A stretch of DNA of 24,208 bases from IMG/VR virus record IMGVR_UViG_3300022927_000116, positions 1-24,208 of that record; one strand, given 5' to 3'. Below, piece by piece: positions 16,872 through 23,640 of this stretch. Under the pieces are notes generated by a model that was given only the letters and a program-made list of their open reading frames with translations, was not told where the DNA came from and did not search any database. Origin of the DNA: a virus. The position numbers were made by a program, and so were the translations under genes. Numbering within the stretch: position 1 is the stretch's first letter; each line of letters starts with the position of its first letter.

Positions 16872-17541
16872 ATCTATTTCTCTTTTGCGCTGTACGTGAA
16901 TATATCCCGCCATATTTAGTTTTCCTAGCTACACCTGAATCAGCATGTCGAGCTCTACGCTCTGCAGCCACTAAACCTTCATTAAACAACGAGCCGTATA
17001 CTTGAGCCCCAGCGTAATCTGTCCACTCTTTACTCGGTAAACGCAATAATCGAAACAAAGCGCCATTAACAATAGTGTCGTGATAGTCGTTCATCACGTC
17101 GTTGTCGCAGGTGGTTGACCTGTGAGTAGGCTTCAACTGAACGCGCAAAACTGTGGACGACGGCTTAGTCGATTCTGGGACAGGTACCATCCAAAACAGG
17201 GATTGGGTCTGTTTTATAAAGTACTCTGGGGTACCAGCATTGTCAGAATCACGCCAGCTCGGTAGACGCTGCTCTAGCAAGTTAGTGCTAATCGGCTCCA
17301 AGTCTTTGCCGTCGTGTACGACCCACATTATCTTGTGCACCACTGTACCGGCGGGCGGTTCTAAGTCGTACTCAAAAGTGTTGGCTACTGTGGTTATTGG
17401 GTCTAGCTCTAGCTGATATACGCCTGTTTTCTCGCACAGTTCTATGACCGCTGATCGTATGTTGTTCTCAATCAGCGTATCTGGGCAGCCCGGTACCATT
17501 GGGATGATTTCTGGCAGTAGTGTCTCATAAGCTATCGCCAT
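16855..17541 (-). CDS. Probable head-tail connector or tail protein, 228 aa
   Basis: A 228-residue protein starting MAIAYETLLPEIIPMVPGCP. N-terminal helices (DTLIENNIRSAVIELCEKTG) precede strands such as TFEYDLEPPAGTVVHKIMWV, then SLFWMVPVPE, and a helical C-terminal half (MNDYHDTIVNGALFRLLRL, VYGSLFNEGLVAAERRAR) with a basic end. This 'helical start, beta middle, Y/D-rich helix with ALFRLL' layout resembles head-tail adaptors and T7 gp11/P22 gp4-type connectors. It directly follows the DUF6682-like adaptor gene, 6 bases away, and has only a weak Shine-Dalgarno. Start MAIAYE is the natural one after that stop. It may be the second ring protein below the portal; I cannot assign a named family. 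Confidence 0.78.
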   Translation of the reverse strand: MAIAYETLLPEIIPMVPGCPDTLIENNIRSAVIELCEKTGVYQLELDPITTVANTFEYDLEPPAGTVVHKIMWVVHDGKDLEPISTNLLEQRLPSWRDSDNAGTPEYFIKQTQSLFWMVPVPESTKPSSTVLRVQLKPTHRSTTCDNDVMNDYHDTIVNGALFRLLRLPSKEWTDYAGAQVYGSLFNEGLVAAERRARHADSGVARKTKYGGIYSRTAQKRNRYGLGG

Positions 17542-17547
17542 GATTTA

Positions 17548-18246
17548 TTACCCCATAGGAGTTATAGGAGCCGGTCTAGCGTTCTCCAGATTCGGCGTAG
17601 TAGCGGCGTCTAACTGGCCTTTGCCGGTAACTGAAGCAGTAAACAGCTGGAAGTGGTTAGCTGCTCGCTGCGAGTTCCCAGCATACTCTGCATCCTTCAT
17701 ATACGCCATGTACAATACATAGTTCATAACTGCGTTTGCGTATATGTCTGGTATATCCAAGTTGTCGGCTTGCTCGACAGTTGACGGATTAGCTGAGTAG
17801 ATTATCTCTAAGTAGGCGTTACCGTCCACGCCCGGATAGACGTAAAAATTACGTGGGTTTTGCTCATCGTAAACGTAGTGTTTAACGATATTTGTGTGAG
17901 CAGCATCTCCGGTAACCGTCGGATCGTGCCAGTCTGGCGTCTGAGCGTCGAGAACTTCGCGAGAAACGATGCGAACTGCTCGTAGTCCGTTGCCGCCAAC
18001 AGCTGCCGACATATTACGTACAACCCGCAACAGCCGGTTGCCATCGTTGGGTATATCCTGCTTAGTGCCAGTTGCCAACGTAATGGTCGTATTTTTAGCC
18101 GACGCGTCCGGCTTTAGCAGGGCTATTTCGCGCTGTGCGTCGTTGACCCACAATACAAGCTCGCTTACTACCGGCCAGCGTACTCCTGTGGTGTCTTGGA
18201 GGGTTGTTTGAACACGGTCGATAACGCTTTGTACTGTGACTGACAT
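17548..18246 (-). CDS. Head-tail adaptor, DUF6682-like, 232 aa
   Basis: This matches the pattern I know as the DUF6682 phage adaptor family: LQDTTGVRWPVVSELVLWVN near the N-terminus, DAQREIALLKPDAS, RLLRVVRNM, the VSREVLDAQTPDWHD segment, FYVYPGV, LEIIYSANP, and DIYANAVMNYVLYMAYMKDA followed by a helix. Adaptors of this kind bind the lower face of the portal and connect it to the tail. The start has GAGG about 9 bases upstream, just after the stop of the 125-aa gene. The C-terminus is Pro-rich (ARPAPITPMG). Family recognition is from memory of the motif order, and I am fairly confident; the exact place in the connector is inferred. Confidence 0.85.
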   Translation of the reverse strand: MSVTVQSVIDRVQTTLQDTTGVRWPVVSELVLWVNDAQREIALLKPDASAKNTTITLATGTKQDIPNDGNRLLRVVRNMSAAVGGNGLRAVRIVSREVLDAQTPDWHDPTVTGDAAHTNIVKHYVYDEQNPRNFYVYPGVDGNAYLEIIYSANPSTVEQADNLDIPDIYANAVMNYVLYMAYMKDAEYAGNSQRAANHFQLFTASVTGKGQLDAATTPNLENARPAPITPMG

Positions 18247-18257
18247 GGCCTACCTCG

Positions 18258-18635
18258 TTAAGAGTTGAGGGCTATCTCCCAAGCCCGCTCACGCTCTTCC
18301 GTACGGACTGTACGGCCTAGAGCCTTATTCACAACTGCGGCTTTCGGTGTGCCGTCAGCTTTAAAATCTTCTGGGTTGCCGATCTCAATCAGCTTCTGTA
18401 GAACGGCGATTAGAGCTTCGTCTTCGCCTTCGGCTTCTTCTATTACCTCAGCCGCCGGTTCTGCATCAATGATTGGTTCTGGCGCTTTCACTACGGAGCC
18501 GACCTGTCTAGCTCCCATCTGCATCGCTATAGCACCAATGGTGTGTGATACTTCGCGTGCCTCATTAGCTTTGAACACTACGACTGCGCCACTTGTGGTA
18601 GCGACTCGTAAATCCTTGTCCGAGATTATTTTCAT
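18258..18635 (-). CDS. Head-associated protein with HI1506-like C-terminal motif, 125 aa
   Basis: A 125-residue protein in three parts: an N-terminal segment (MKIISDKDLRVATTSGAVVV), an acidic Pro/Glu-rich linker at about residues 50-73, and a C-terminal helical domain. The latter reads IEIGNPEDFKADGTPKAAVV, then NKALGRTVRTEERERAWEIA. This 'FxxDGxPk...xxLGrxvtxxERxxAW' pattern recurs at the ends of small phage head proteins, including HI1506/Mu gp35-type proteins. Its place just after the major capsid gene suggests a decoration, head-completion or assembly role, but this is inference. An AGGAGT Shine-Dalgarno lies 5 bases before the ATG, at the end of the terminator's T-rich tail, so expression may depend on readthrough. 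Confidence 0.8.
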   Translation of the reverse strand: MKIISDKDLRVATTSGAVVVFKANEAREVSHTIGAIAMQMGARQVGSVVKAPEPIIDAEPAAEVIEEAEGEDEALIAVLQKLIEIGNPEDFKADGTPKAAVVNKALGRTVRTEERERAWEIALNS

Positions 18636-18645
18636 TAAGACTCCT

Positions 18646-18675
18646 AAAAGAAGAAACCCCCTCCGAAGAGGGGGT
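18646..18675 (-). terminator. Intrinsic terminator after the capsid gene, UUCG tetraloop
   Basis: On the minus strand an 8-bp stem (ACCCCCTC / GAGGGGGT) is closed by a TTCG tetraloop and followed by TTCTTCTTTT. GC-rich stem, exceptionally stable loop and T-rich tail make a textbook Rho-independent terminator. It starts 7 bases after the capsid stop and ends just before the Shine-Dalgarno of the next gene, so it probably lowers transcription of everything downstream of the capsid gene. Confidence 0.92.
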
Positions 18676-18682
18676 ACCGATC

Positions 18683-19828
18683 TTACTGAGCAGTATCAAG
18701 AGCGATAACACCGAAGTCCTGTACAGAACCGCTGTAGTCGCTGTTGTACTTAGGCTTACGCAAGCCGAAGATCTTGCCGATGCTGATACCAGCTTGGTTG
18801 CCGTAGTCGAAGGTATCTTCAACAACTTCTGGCATACCGATGTCAGCCATAGCAAGAGCCTGAGCGCCGCAGAACAGTGCGCGAGCACCAACTACGGTTG
18901 CGTCTGCACCCCACTTGTAACCGGGATCGCCTGCTTCTGAAGAAGTACCAGTGGTTGCGCCTTCAGTGCTGAACACGTGACGGAACTCGTGGACCATTAC
19001 GCCGTCAACCATCAGGCTTGAAGAACCAGCAAACAATTGGTTGCTAGCACCGCGAACGCCTGCGTTACGTACGTTGGCCAAGAAGTCACTGTCGAGCTTC
19101 AGGTCAGCCATCTGCTGAGGAGTCACGAACAAGTGGAACACTTCGTCGTTGCCTGCGCCACGGATGCCACGAATGTAGTTGTCTTTAGCGTATGCTTTAA
19201 GATCTACAATGTGACGATACTTGAACACGTCTGCAGTAGTGATAGCAGTAGTGTCGCCAGTAGCCAGATTGTTACCATCGATACGAAGGTGACGCGCTGA
19301 AGTAGGAGCAGAAACGTCTGAAGCGAACTCAAGGTCAACCAACTCGTGTCCAGCAGTAGCTGAAGTAGGTCGGAGAGCACCGTTCGTTTTGTGAGTGTAA
19401 GCAACGCCTGACAGAGTCAAGAACGCCAACTGGTCCATACGGTCAGCCATTGCATAAGCAAGTGCGTCGCGTGAGGTCTCACGGAAGTTAACTACTGATT
19501 TCTGGTCAGCCAATCGGCCAGCCAATCGGTTAGCAAAGCGCAACTGATCAAGCTGGATGGTGATGTCGTACGCACGAAGCGCTTCTTCATTACCTTCCAA
19601 AGTGTAGTCGCCAGTGATACCGTCACCAGTCATGTCGGCAAGCAGAGTGATTACTGCACGAGCGCCTTTGTCAGACTTAGTGAGTTCAGTAACACGCTGA
19701 ACCATTGCATTTGAACCAGTTCCTGCAAACTGATTGACGAAAGACATGTTGCGAGCAACACGCCAGAAGTCGCGACTCCACGCGGTAAGCTGTTCTGAAG
19801 TCAGCGACGCAAAGTTAGTATTAGCCAT
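18683..19828 (-). CDS. Major capsid protein, N4-gp56 family
   Basis: A 381-residue HK97-fold capsid protein of the N4-gp56 family. Evidence is the N-terminal MANTNFASLTSEQLTAWSRD, followed by the family signature around residues 67-115: TGDGITGDYTLEGNEEALRA, then DITIQLDQLRFANRLAGRLA. Later parts also fit: FHLFVTPQQMADLKLDSDFL, VMVHEFRHVF, RALFCGAQALAMA and the C-terminal FDYGNQAGISIGKIFGLRKP. Length is typical. The ATG has a near-perfect AGGAGG 5 bases upstream, the strongest ribosome site in the window, as expected for the most abundant virion protein. The gene is bounded upstream by a 255-nt hairpin-rich segment and downstream by a strong terminator, so it may form its own high-level transcript. 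Confidence 0.95.
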   Translation of the reverse strand: MANTNFASLTSEQLTAWSRDFWRVARNMSFVNQFAGTGSNAMVQRVTELTKSDKGARAVITLLADMTGDGITGDYTLEGNEEALRAYDITIQLDQLRFANRLAGRLADQKSVVNFRETSRDALAYAMADRMDQLAFLTLSGVAYTHKTNGALRPTSATAGHELVDLEFASDVSAPTSARHLRIDGNNLATGDTTAITTADVFKYRHIVDLKAYAKDNYIRGIRGAGNDEVFHLFVTPQQMADLKLDSDFLANVRNAGVRGASNQLFAGSSSLMVDGVMVHEFRHVFSTEGATTGTSSEAGDPGYKWGADATVVGARALFCGAQALAMADIGMPEVVEDTFDYGNQAGISIGKIFGLRKPKYNSDYSGSVQDFGVIALDTAQ

Positions 19829-20083
19829 TATGGCCTCCTAATGCGTTCGATATGTATAGTATTGGGCCTAAACCCATTCATAGCCGACTTGTGGAGCGGC
19901 TAACCCGTTTCCTCGTATCGTGAGGTCAACGACCTAGCGCTTATTTACGAGGTGCGACCTCGGCAGGTTTCACGCCTAGTGCAGGCGAAGTATACGTTAT
20001 TTACGTGTTCGACACGACCAGTTATCGTACTGATAAACGAATGTACTTCGTATATTAGCGTCCCTAATAAAAGGACGCAAGGA
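19829..20083 (-). promoter_or_regulatory. Hairpin-rich non-coding segment upstream of the capsid gene
   Basis: This is the longest non-coding stretch in the window. It contains a run of short perfect inverted repeats. Arms, in window coordinates: 19863-19866/19873-19876 (4 bp), 19881-19886/19897-19902 (6 bp), 19923-19927/19931-19935 (5 bp), 19948-19953/19957-19962 (6 bp), 19973-19977/19983-19987 (5 bp), 20004-20008/20012-20016 (5 bp), 20022-20026/20032-20036 (5 bp), 20037-20041/20047-20051 (5 bp) and 20058-20063/20073-20078 (6 bp). Arms of 5-6 bp with loops of 3-10 bases are more frequent than expected by chance. No tRNA cloverleaf or convincing sigma-70 promoter was found. A structured leader for capsid mRNA, a processing region or a small phage RNA are possible. 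Confidence 0.6.
20050..20067 (-). promoter_or_regulatory. Copy B of the shared intergenic motif, possible promoter
   Basis: On the minus strand this reads TTAG-N4-GCTAATATAC, matching copy A at 7129-7146 at the same 14 positions of 18. If TAATAT is the -10, a TTGCGT lies 17 bases upstream as a partial -35 match. A phage-encoded polymerase promoter or an operator is equally possible. Transcription from here would give a leader of about 200 bases carrying the hairpin array before the capsid gene. Function is inferred. Confidence 0.4.
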
Positions 20084-20188
20084 CTATCTGTACATCTTTG
20101 GCTTGGCTTTTGGCTTAGACCGCTTCATGCACTTACCTGCTGCTTTGCACTTTGCGGGGCTTGGGCATCCTTTGCATGGCTTAAACAT
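20084..20188 (-). CDS. 34-aa four-cysteine basic miniprotein
   Basis: A short gene of 34 codons plus TAG. It begins MFKPCKGCPSPAKCKAAGKC and continues with a Lys/Arg/Pro-rich tail ending KMYR. The cysteines form C-x2-C-x5-C-x5-C, a plausible tiny zinc knuckle. It is real rather than chance because an ideal AAGGAG lies 8 bases upstream (20197-20202), overlapping the stop of the 95-aa gene, and because the cysteine pattern with PSPAKC is one I recall from small proteins next to capsid genes in marine phages. The role is unknown; nucleic acid or capsid-interior binding would fit the charge. It lies directly before the hairpin-rich segment. Confidence 0.8.
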   Translation of the reverse strand: MFKPCKGCPSPAKCKAAGKCMKRSKPKAKPKMYR

Positions 20189-20200
20189 AGGTTTTTCTCC

Positions 20201-20488
20201 TTACCATTTAACTTTATCGGCCCAATAGGCCGCCGACATCTTACCTTTCGAGATGTTTTTTGCATGCCGAGCTTTAAAAGACTCCCGTCGCTTACGGTAA
20301 GACGACGATTCACCTTGTTTTTTAGGTGAACCTGACACGCCTTGCTGCCCAAAGCGGATTGTCTTTACCTTATCACCCTCTTTCGCCACTACAACATGCG
20401 ATTTTTTAGGGTGGCTAGGCGTGCGCTTCGGCTTATTGTAGCCTGAAACACCGGCCCTAGCGAGCCGGGGGTCTTTTTTGGACGGCAT
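20201..20488 (-). CDS. Conserved basic protein of unknown function, 95 aa
   Basis: A 95-residue, very basic protein starting MPSKKDPRLARAGVSGYNKP. Conserved-looking blocks are PKRTPSHPKKSHVVVAKEGD, KVKTIRFGQQGVSG, RKRRESFKARHAKNISKGKM and a final SAAYWADKVKW. I recognise this as a conserved phage domain of unknown function, common near portal and capsid genes of marine phages, but I cannot give a reliable domain number. The predicted pattern is a disordered basic start, a short beta hairpin (VVVAKEGDKVKTIRF) and a helix. An AGGAGAGG Shine-Dalgarno is close upstream. It lies between scaffold and capsid genes, so a DNA-binding or head-assembly role is possible but unproven. Confidence 0.85.
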   Translation of the reverse strand: MPSKKDPRLARAGVSGYNKPKRTPSHPKKSHVVVAKEGDKVKTIRFGQQGVSGSPKKQGESSSYRKRRESFKARHAKNISKGKMSAAYWADKVKW

Positions 20489-20500
20489 TTGTCACCTCTC

Positions 20501-21478
20501 CTACAAAATGTCTCCACGGAGACGCTTCAATGTGGCTTCCGGAAGGGCATTGAACTCGTCTTCCGTCATATTACTGATGTCCATCAGCCTTTCGCCACGG
20601 TTTGCAGAGCTTTCGCCGGGTAATTCGGGCGGTTGTGACTCTGCTGCTTTGATCTTGCGGCTTACTTCTGCTCGTTTTTTAGCCAATTCGTCCACCGGTC
20701 GCTTGTTAGTGTCTGATAAAGACGGTTTAGCTGGCTCTGGTGCTTCCAGCCCGTACTCACGGATAACGAATTTAGCTGCTTTCGATAGCGCCGCTACTGC
20801 ATTGTCGCCTTTTACGATGAACGCGTCACGTAAATCGATGACTTCCTGCGTGTACTCTGCGTTATATTCCGCTGAATTCACGTCGAACATGGGAAAGTTG
20901 GCCTCTAAGTCAGATGCTGCCTGCTGTAGAGCAGTCGCTTGCTGGCTCTGCGTGACCTGCTGGGTCATTTTCTGAGTCATTTCGTACTCAAGTTGGGCAC
21001 GCTCCGCCGCACGAATCTCTGCACGAAGGGCTGCCGCCTTCTGAGACTCGCCATCTAGCAGCAAATTCTGGTACTCGATCTCTTTCTCGGCGAAATCATA
21101 GTCAGAAGGTGCTTCGGCTTCAGCCTGTTTGGCCGCCATAAGGTCGTCTAGCTGCTTTTGCAGGGCTTTCTGCTTGGCTAACACCTCATCAAGGCGTGAT
21201 TTCGGCACCATAGGCTTCTTGGTATCGGGTTCTGGCTCTTCTTCTAGCTCTTCAAGCTCTTCAAGCTCCGCTTCGGGCTCTTCAAGCTCTGCCTCGGGTT
21301 CTTCCTGAACTTCGGCAACGGGCTCCTCCTCGTCAATCTCTGCGACTGGCTCCTCTTCTTCGATCTCTGCCACTGGCTCTTCACCAAGGCCGAAGTTCAT
21401 ATCAAGACCTTCGGCTTCTTCTAGACGGTCGGCACCGGGCATGGTGTCGAATTCGACTGATTTTTTGTCATCTGACAT
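20501..21478 (-). CDS. Scaffold-like head assembly protein, 325 aa
   Basis: A 325-residue, highly charged protein between portal and capsid genes, the usual place of the scaffold. Residues about 33-85 are a low-complexity acidic repeat (PVAEIE, PVAEID, PVAEVQ, PEAELE units). A long helix or coiled coil follows (about 94-175, including LDEVLAKQKALQKQLDDLMA and AALRAEIRAAERAQ), then a Gln-rich part and a helical C-terminal domain ending FNALPEATLKRLRGDIL. Scaffolds interact with the capsid protein through basic C-terminal helices; the basic KRLRG end fits. No protease motif was seen, so cleavage is not implied. An AGGAGT Shine-Dalgarno lies close upstream of the chosen start, MSDDKKSVEF. Confidence 0.85.
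   Translation of the reverse strand: MSDDKKSVEFDTMPGADRLEEAEGLDMNFGLGEEPVAEIEEEEPVAEIDEEEPVAEVQEEPEAELEEPEAELEELEELEEEPEPDTKKPMVPKSRLDEVLAKQKALQKQLDDLMAAKQAEAEAPSDYDFAEKEIEYQNLLLDGESQKAAALRAEIRAAERAQLEYEMTQKMTQQVTQSQQATALQQAASDLEANFPMFDVNSAEYNAEYTQEVIDLRDAFIVKGDNAVAALSKAAKFVIREYGLEAPEPAKPSLSDTNKRPVDELAKKRAEVSRKIKAAESQPPELPGESSANRGERLMDISNMTEDEFNALPEATLKRLRGDIL
21224..21382 (-). repeat. Acidic tandem repeat in the scaffold gene
   Basis: About 160 bp encode near-identical units EEEPVAEID, EEEPVAEVQ, EEPEAELE and LEELEELEEE. The DNA is also repetitive (alternating CTCTTC and GGCTC-type units on the plus strand), so unit number could change by slippage. The product is a very acidic, probably disordered segment. 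Confidence 0.8.
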
Positions 21479-21487
21479 ATCAAACTC

Positions 21488-23638
21488 CTATTGGTTTCCT
21501 ATAGGTCGCATATCCGGGATATTGACCTGCTGGGGCCGCTGTTGTTTGGCAGCGGTCTGCATTGCTGTAGCAGCAATCCTTGTAGCCGCTTGCGTCTCGG
21601 CTTGAGACGAGCGGGTTCTATTTGTCAGATCTGCAAGCTCTCTACGCAGCTGCAGCTCTTGTTCCTTCATTGACAGCTTGCTCTGAAGCTCTGCCATACG
21701 CATCTGTGGGTTGACCTCGGATACGTCTTGTACTTTCGCGATGTTGATAGCCGCTTCGGACTGTAGTTTACGTACCTCAGCTTCCAGCTTAGCGATTTCA
21801 AGCTGTACTTGCTGCATAGCAAACTGCTGCTGAATAGCCGCTGCTTCCATCTGCTCTGGCGACTGCTCTACGCCCGTCATCATACGTATGCGTTTGGCTA
21901 GCTCGCCCTTACGTGCCAAGTGCGAGTATTCGATGATAGCGTCATCAGGGATAGCCACGCCAACCTGACGAAGGTTAAGTGCCTCCGCAAACTGCACTTC
22001 GTCGAACGAATCGCGAGCTGGCGCGGTGCTGACTACTACATCGTATTCACCCAACGTTAAGTCGTTGATAATACGGCCTTCTGGCGTCGTTTGGTTGATC
22101 ACCATCTGCTCTCTTGGGCGCAGGGGGTCTTCCTCGTTCGTAACCTGAATGATGCGCTGCTCAGTGTAGAAAGTCTGAATTAGATTGAGGATCTTCTCGG
22201 CCAAGTACTGGCGGGTCTTTCTCAGGTTATCAAGCGGCACCTGAATCATGATAGCGCCACGATTCTGCTTGGCTTGGATAGCGATACCCGATACTTCAGC
22301 GCTGTCGGTGCCAAGCATCGAGTCGTTAATGCCACTGATCGCTTTGATGTTTAGCGCCGCTTTCTGACTGATGCGGTCGAGCCCTGTTGGGATCTGATTA
22401 GGCTGGATCTTAACCGGTGGATTAGAGCCACGGTTATACTCAAGTACCAGACCAGTCTCTGCACCGTGCTCTTCTAGGTCGTCGGCTGACATGCCAACCA
22501 GCGAGCCGCTCTCTACCATCCAGCCGCTGTTAGCGGTGGTGTTAACAATGTGCAGCTCTTGGCTTGCGATCTTGTTGAGCTGCTCTTGCGGAGACAACAA
22601 GTTGCGCACCATGCCGAATGGTCGGCCACGGCGGAAGTAAGCGAAGTACGGCACGATCGTAAAGTCGGCGTACGGAGACCAATCATCGTGCAACACGATC
22701 TTGTCGCATGTAACTGTCCATCGCACTTTGCGCTTGACCTTACTGATTATACTCAAGCCGTACTGCTTGGCGAACTTTTTAGCCTTGCCCTCTGACCATG
22801 ATTCTGGGATATCTCGCTGGTCGCCAGTGTCGGGGTCAACGAAGCAGTCTACGCGGTGCATGCGTTTGTGCTGACGCTCGATGACTCGCAGTGCTTTGAC
22901 GTTGCGGTACTCGTCGTCGCCGGGTATGCCAGCGCCTAAGTAATCGTCCGTAGACTCTAGGTCACCGAACCGGTTCTCTTCGTATTCGATTGAATCGCGC
23001 CCGAAGCTGTTACCGTTCTCTGCGATGAATCGTAGCTCTTCGGCCTTCTTCTTACCGTACAGCTCTTCGATCTCGTCCAGTGTCATCCACTTGGTTTCGA
23101 AGATCTCGTTCCAAGTCTTGGGGTCGCTCTCTTTTGCGTCTGGGTCAATAAGGATGTCTAGCGGGTCTTTGGATGTTATGCGAATCTCGCCTTCAACATG
23201 ATCGCTGAAGTCCATGCGTACATCGAAGTACCCACGACCGTCCATGATCAAGCCGTCGCTGAAGACCTGCTGCTCAACCCAGTCAAGTTTGTTGTTGTCT
23301 GCAATCTGCATATACAGCTTAGTGAGCGTCTGCGCCACTTCTGCGTCGCCACCACGGCGGGGCTTAAACTGTATGTCTGCACGGCGAGTGGACTGTTCGC
23401 CTAGGACAGTGTTCACTGTCGGAAGAATGGTGTTGATGGTCAGTGCTGGGCGACCTTCGGCCTCTAGCGCTGCTGCATCGGCCTCGTCCCACTGCTCGCC
23501 CCGGTAGTACGCGTCACACTTCTTGGCAAGCTCTATGTACTCTAAGTGGCCGTTGTCTCGGGCTCTTACATAGCGATCCCATTGACGCGATGCTACTTCT
23601 TGCTGTTCGGCGGGTGTGAGCCGGGATGTCTTCTTCAT
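21488..23638 (-). CDS. Portal protein, P22 gp1-like
   Basis: A 716-residue portal, close to the 725 residues of P22 gp1. The N-terminal part has the P22-type pattern: DAYYRGEQWDEADAAALEAE, GRPALTINTILPTVNTVLGE and QSTRRADIQFKPR (residues about 43-95). Then follow DGLIMDGRGYFDVRMDFSDH, KDPLDILIDPDAKESDPKTW and the stem/clip region with PYFAYFRRGRPFGMVRNLLS and QEQLNKIASQELH. The C-terminal about 130 residues are a Gln-rich coiled coil (the barrel of P22 portals). Twelve copies would form the DNA entry ring. Its ATG lies two bases after the terminase stop (TAGATATG) with no clear Shine-Dalgarno, so it is probably translated by coupling to the terminase gene. Confidence 0.95.
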   Translation of the reverse strand: MKKTSRLTPAEQQEVASRQWDRYVRARDNGHLEYIELAKKCDAYYRGEQWDEADAAALEAEGRPALTINTILPTVNTVLGEQSTRRADIQFKPRRGGDAEVAQTLTKLYMQIADNNKLDWVEQQVFSDGLIMDGRGYFDVRMDFSDHVEGEIRITSKDPLDILIDPDAKESDPKTWNEIFETKWMTLDEIEELYGKKKAEELRFIAENGNSFGRDSIEYEENRFGDLESTDDYLGAGIPGDDEYRNVKALRVIERQHKRMHRVDCFVDPDTGDQRDIPESWSEGKAKKFAKQYGLSIISKVKRKVRWTVTCDKIVLHDDWSPYADFTIVPYFAYFRRGRPFGMVRNLLSPQEQLNKIASQELHIVNTTANSGWMVESGSLVGMSADDLEEHGAETGLVLEYNRGSNPPVKIQPNQIPTGLDRISQKAALNIKAISGINDSMLGTDSAEVSGIAIQAKQNRGAIMIQVPLDNLRKTRQYLAEKILNLIQTFYTEQRIIQVTNEEDPLRPREQMVINQTTPEGRIINDLTLGEYDVVVSTAPARDSFDEVQFAEALNLRQVGVAIPDDAIIEYSHLARKGELAKRIRMMTGVEQSPEQMEAAAIQQQFAMQQVQLEIAKLEAEVRKLQSEAAINIAKVQDVSEVNPQMRMAELQSKLSMKEQELQLRRELADLTNRTRSSQAETQAATRIAATAMQTAAKQQRPQQVNIPDMRPIGNQ

Positions 23639-23640
23639 AT

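Noticed and set aside
18565-18891. 108-codon minus-strand frame overlapping the end of the capsid gene
   Set aside because: Leu/Ser-rich shadow frame that runs through the terminator and into the next gene; no domain, and the capsid frame is certain.
19922-19935. TTGACC on the minus strand as a -35 box for the capsid gene
   Set aside because: At 16-18 bases downstream there is only a GGGTTA-like sequence, not a -10; the hexamer is part of a hairpin arm.
20004-20016. Possible tRNA T-arm (GTTCGA in a small hairpin)
   Set aside because: The 7-base T-loop with a 5-bp stem cannot be formed correctly, and no matching acceptor or anticodon arms exist around it.
20478-20975. 165-codon plus-strand frame opposite the scaffold gene
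   Set aside because: Shadow of an acidic, helical coding sequence; low-complexity Ser/Leu composition and no operon context.
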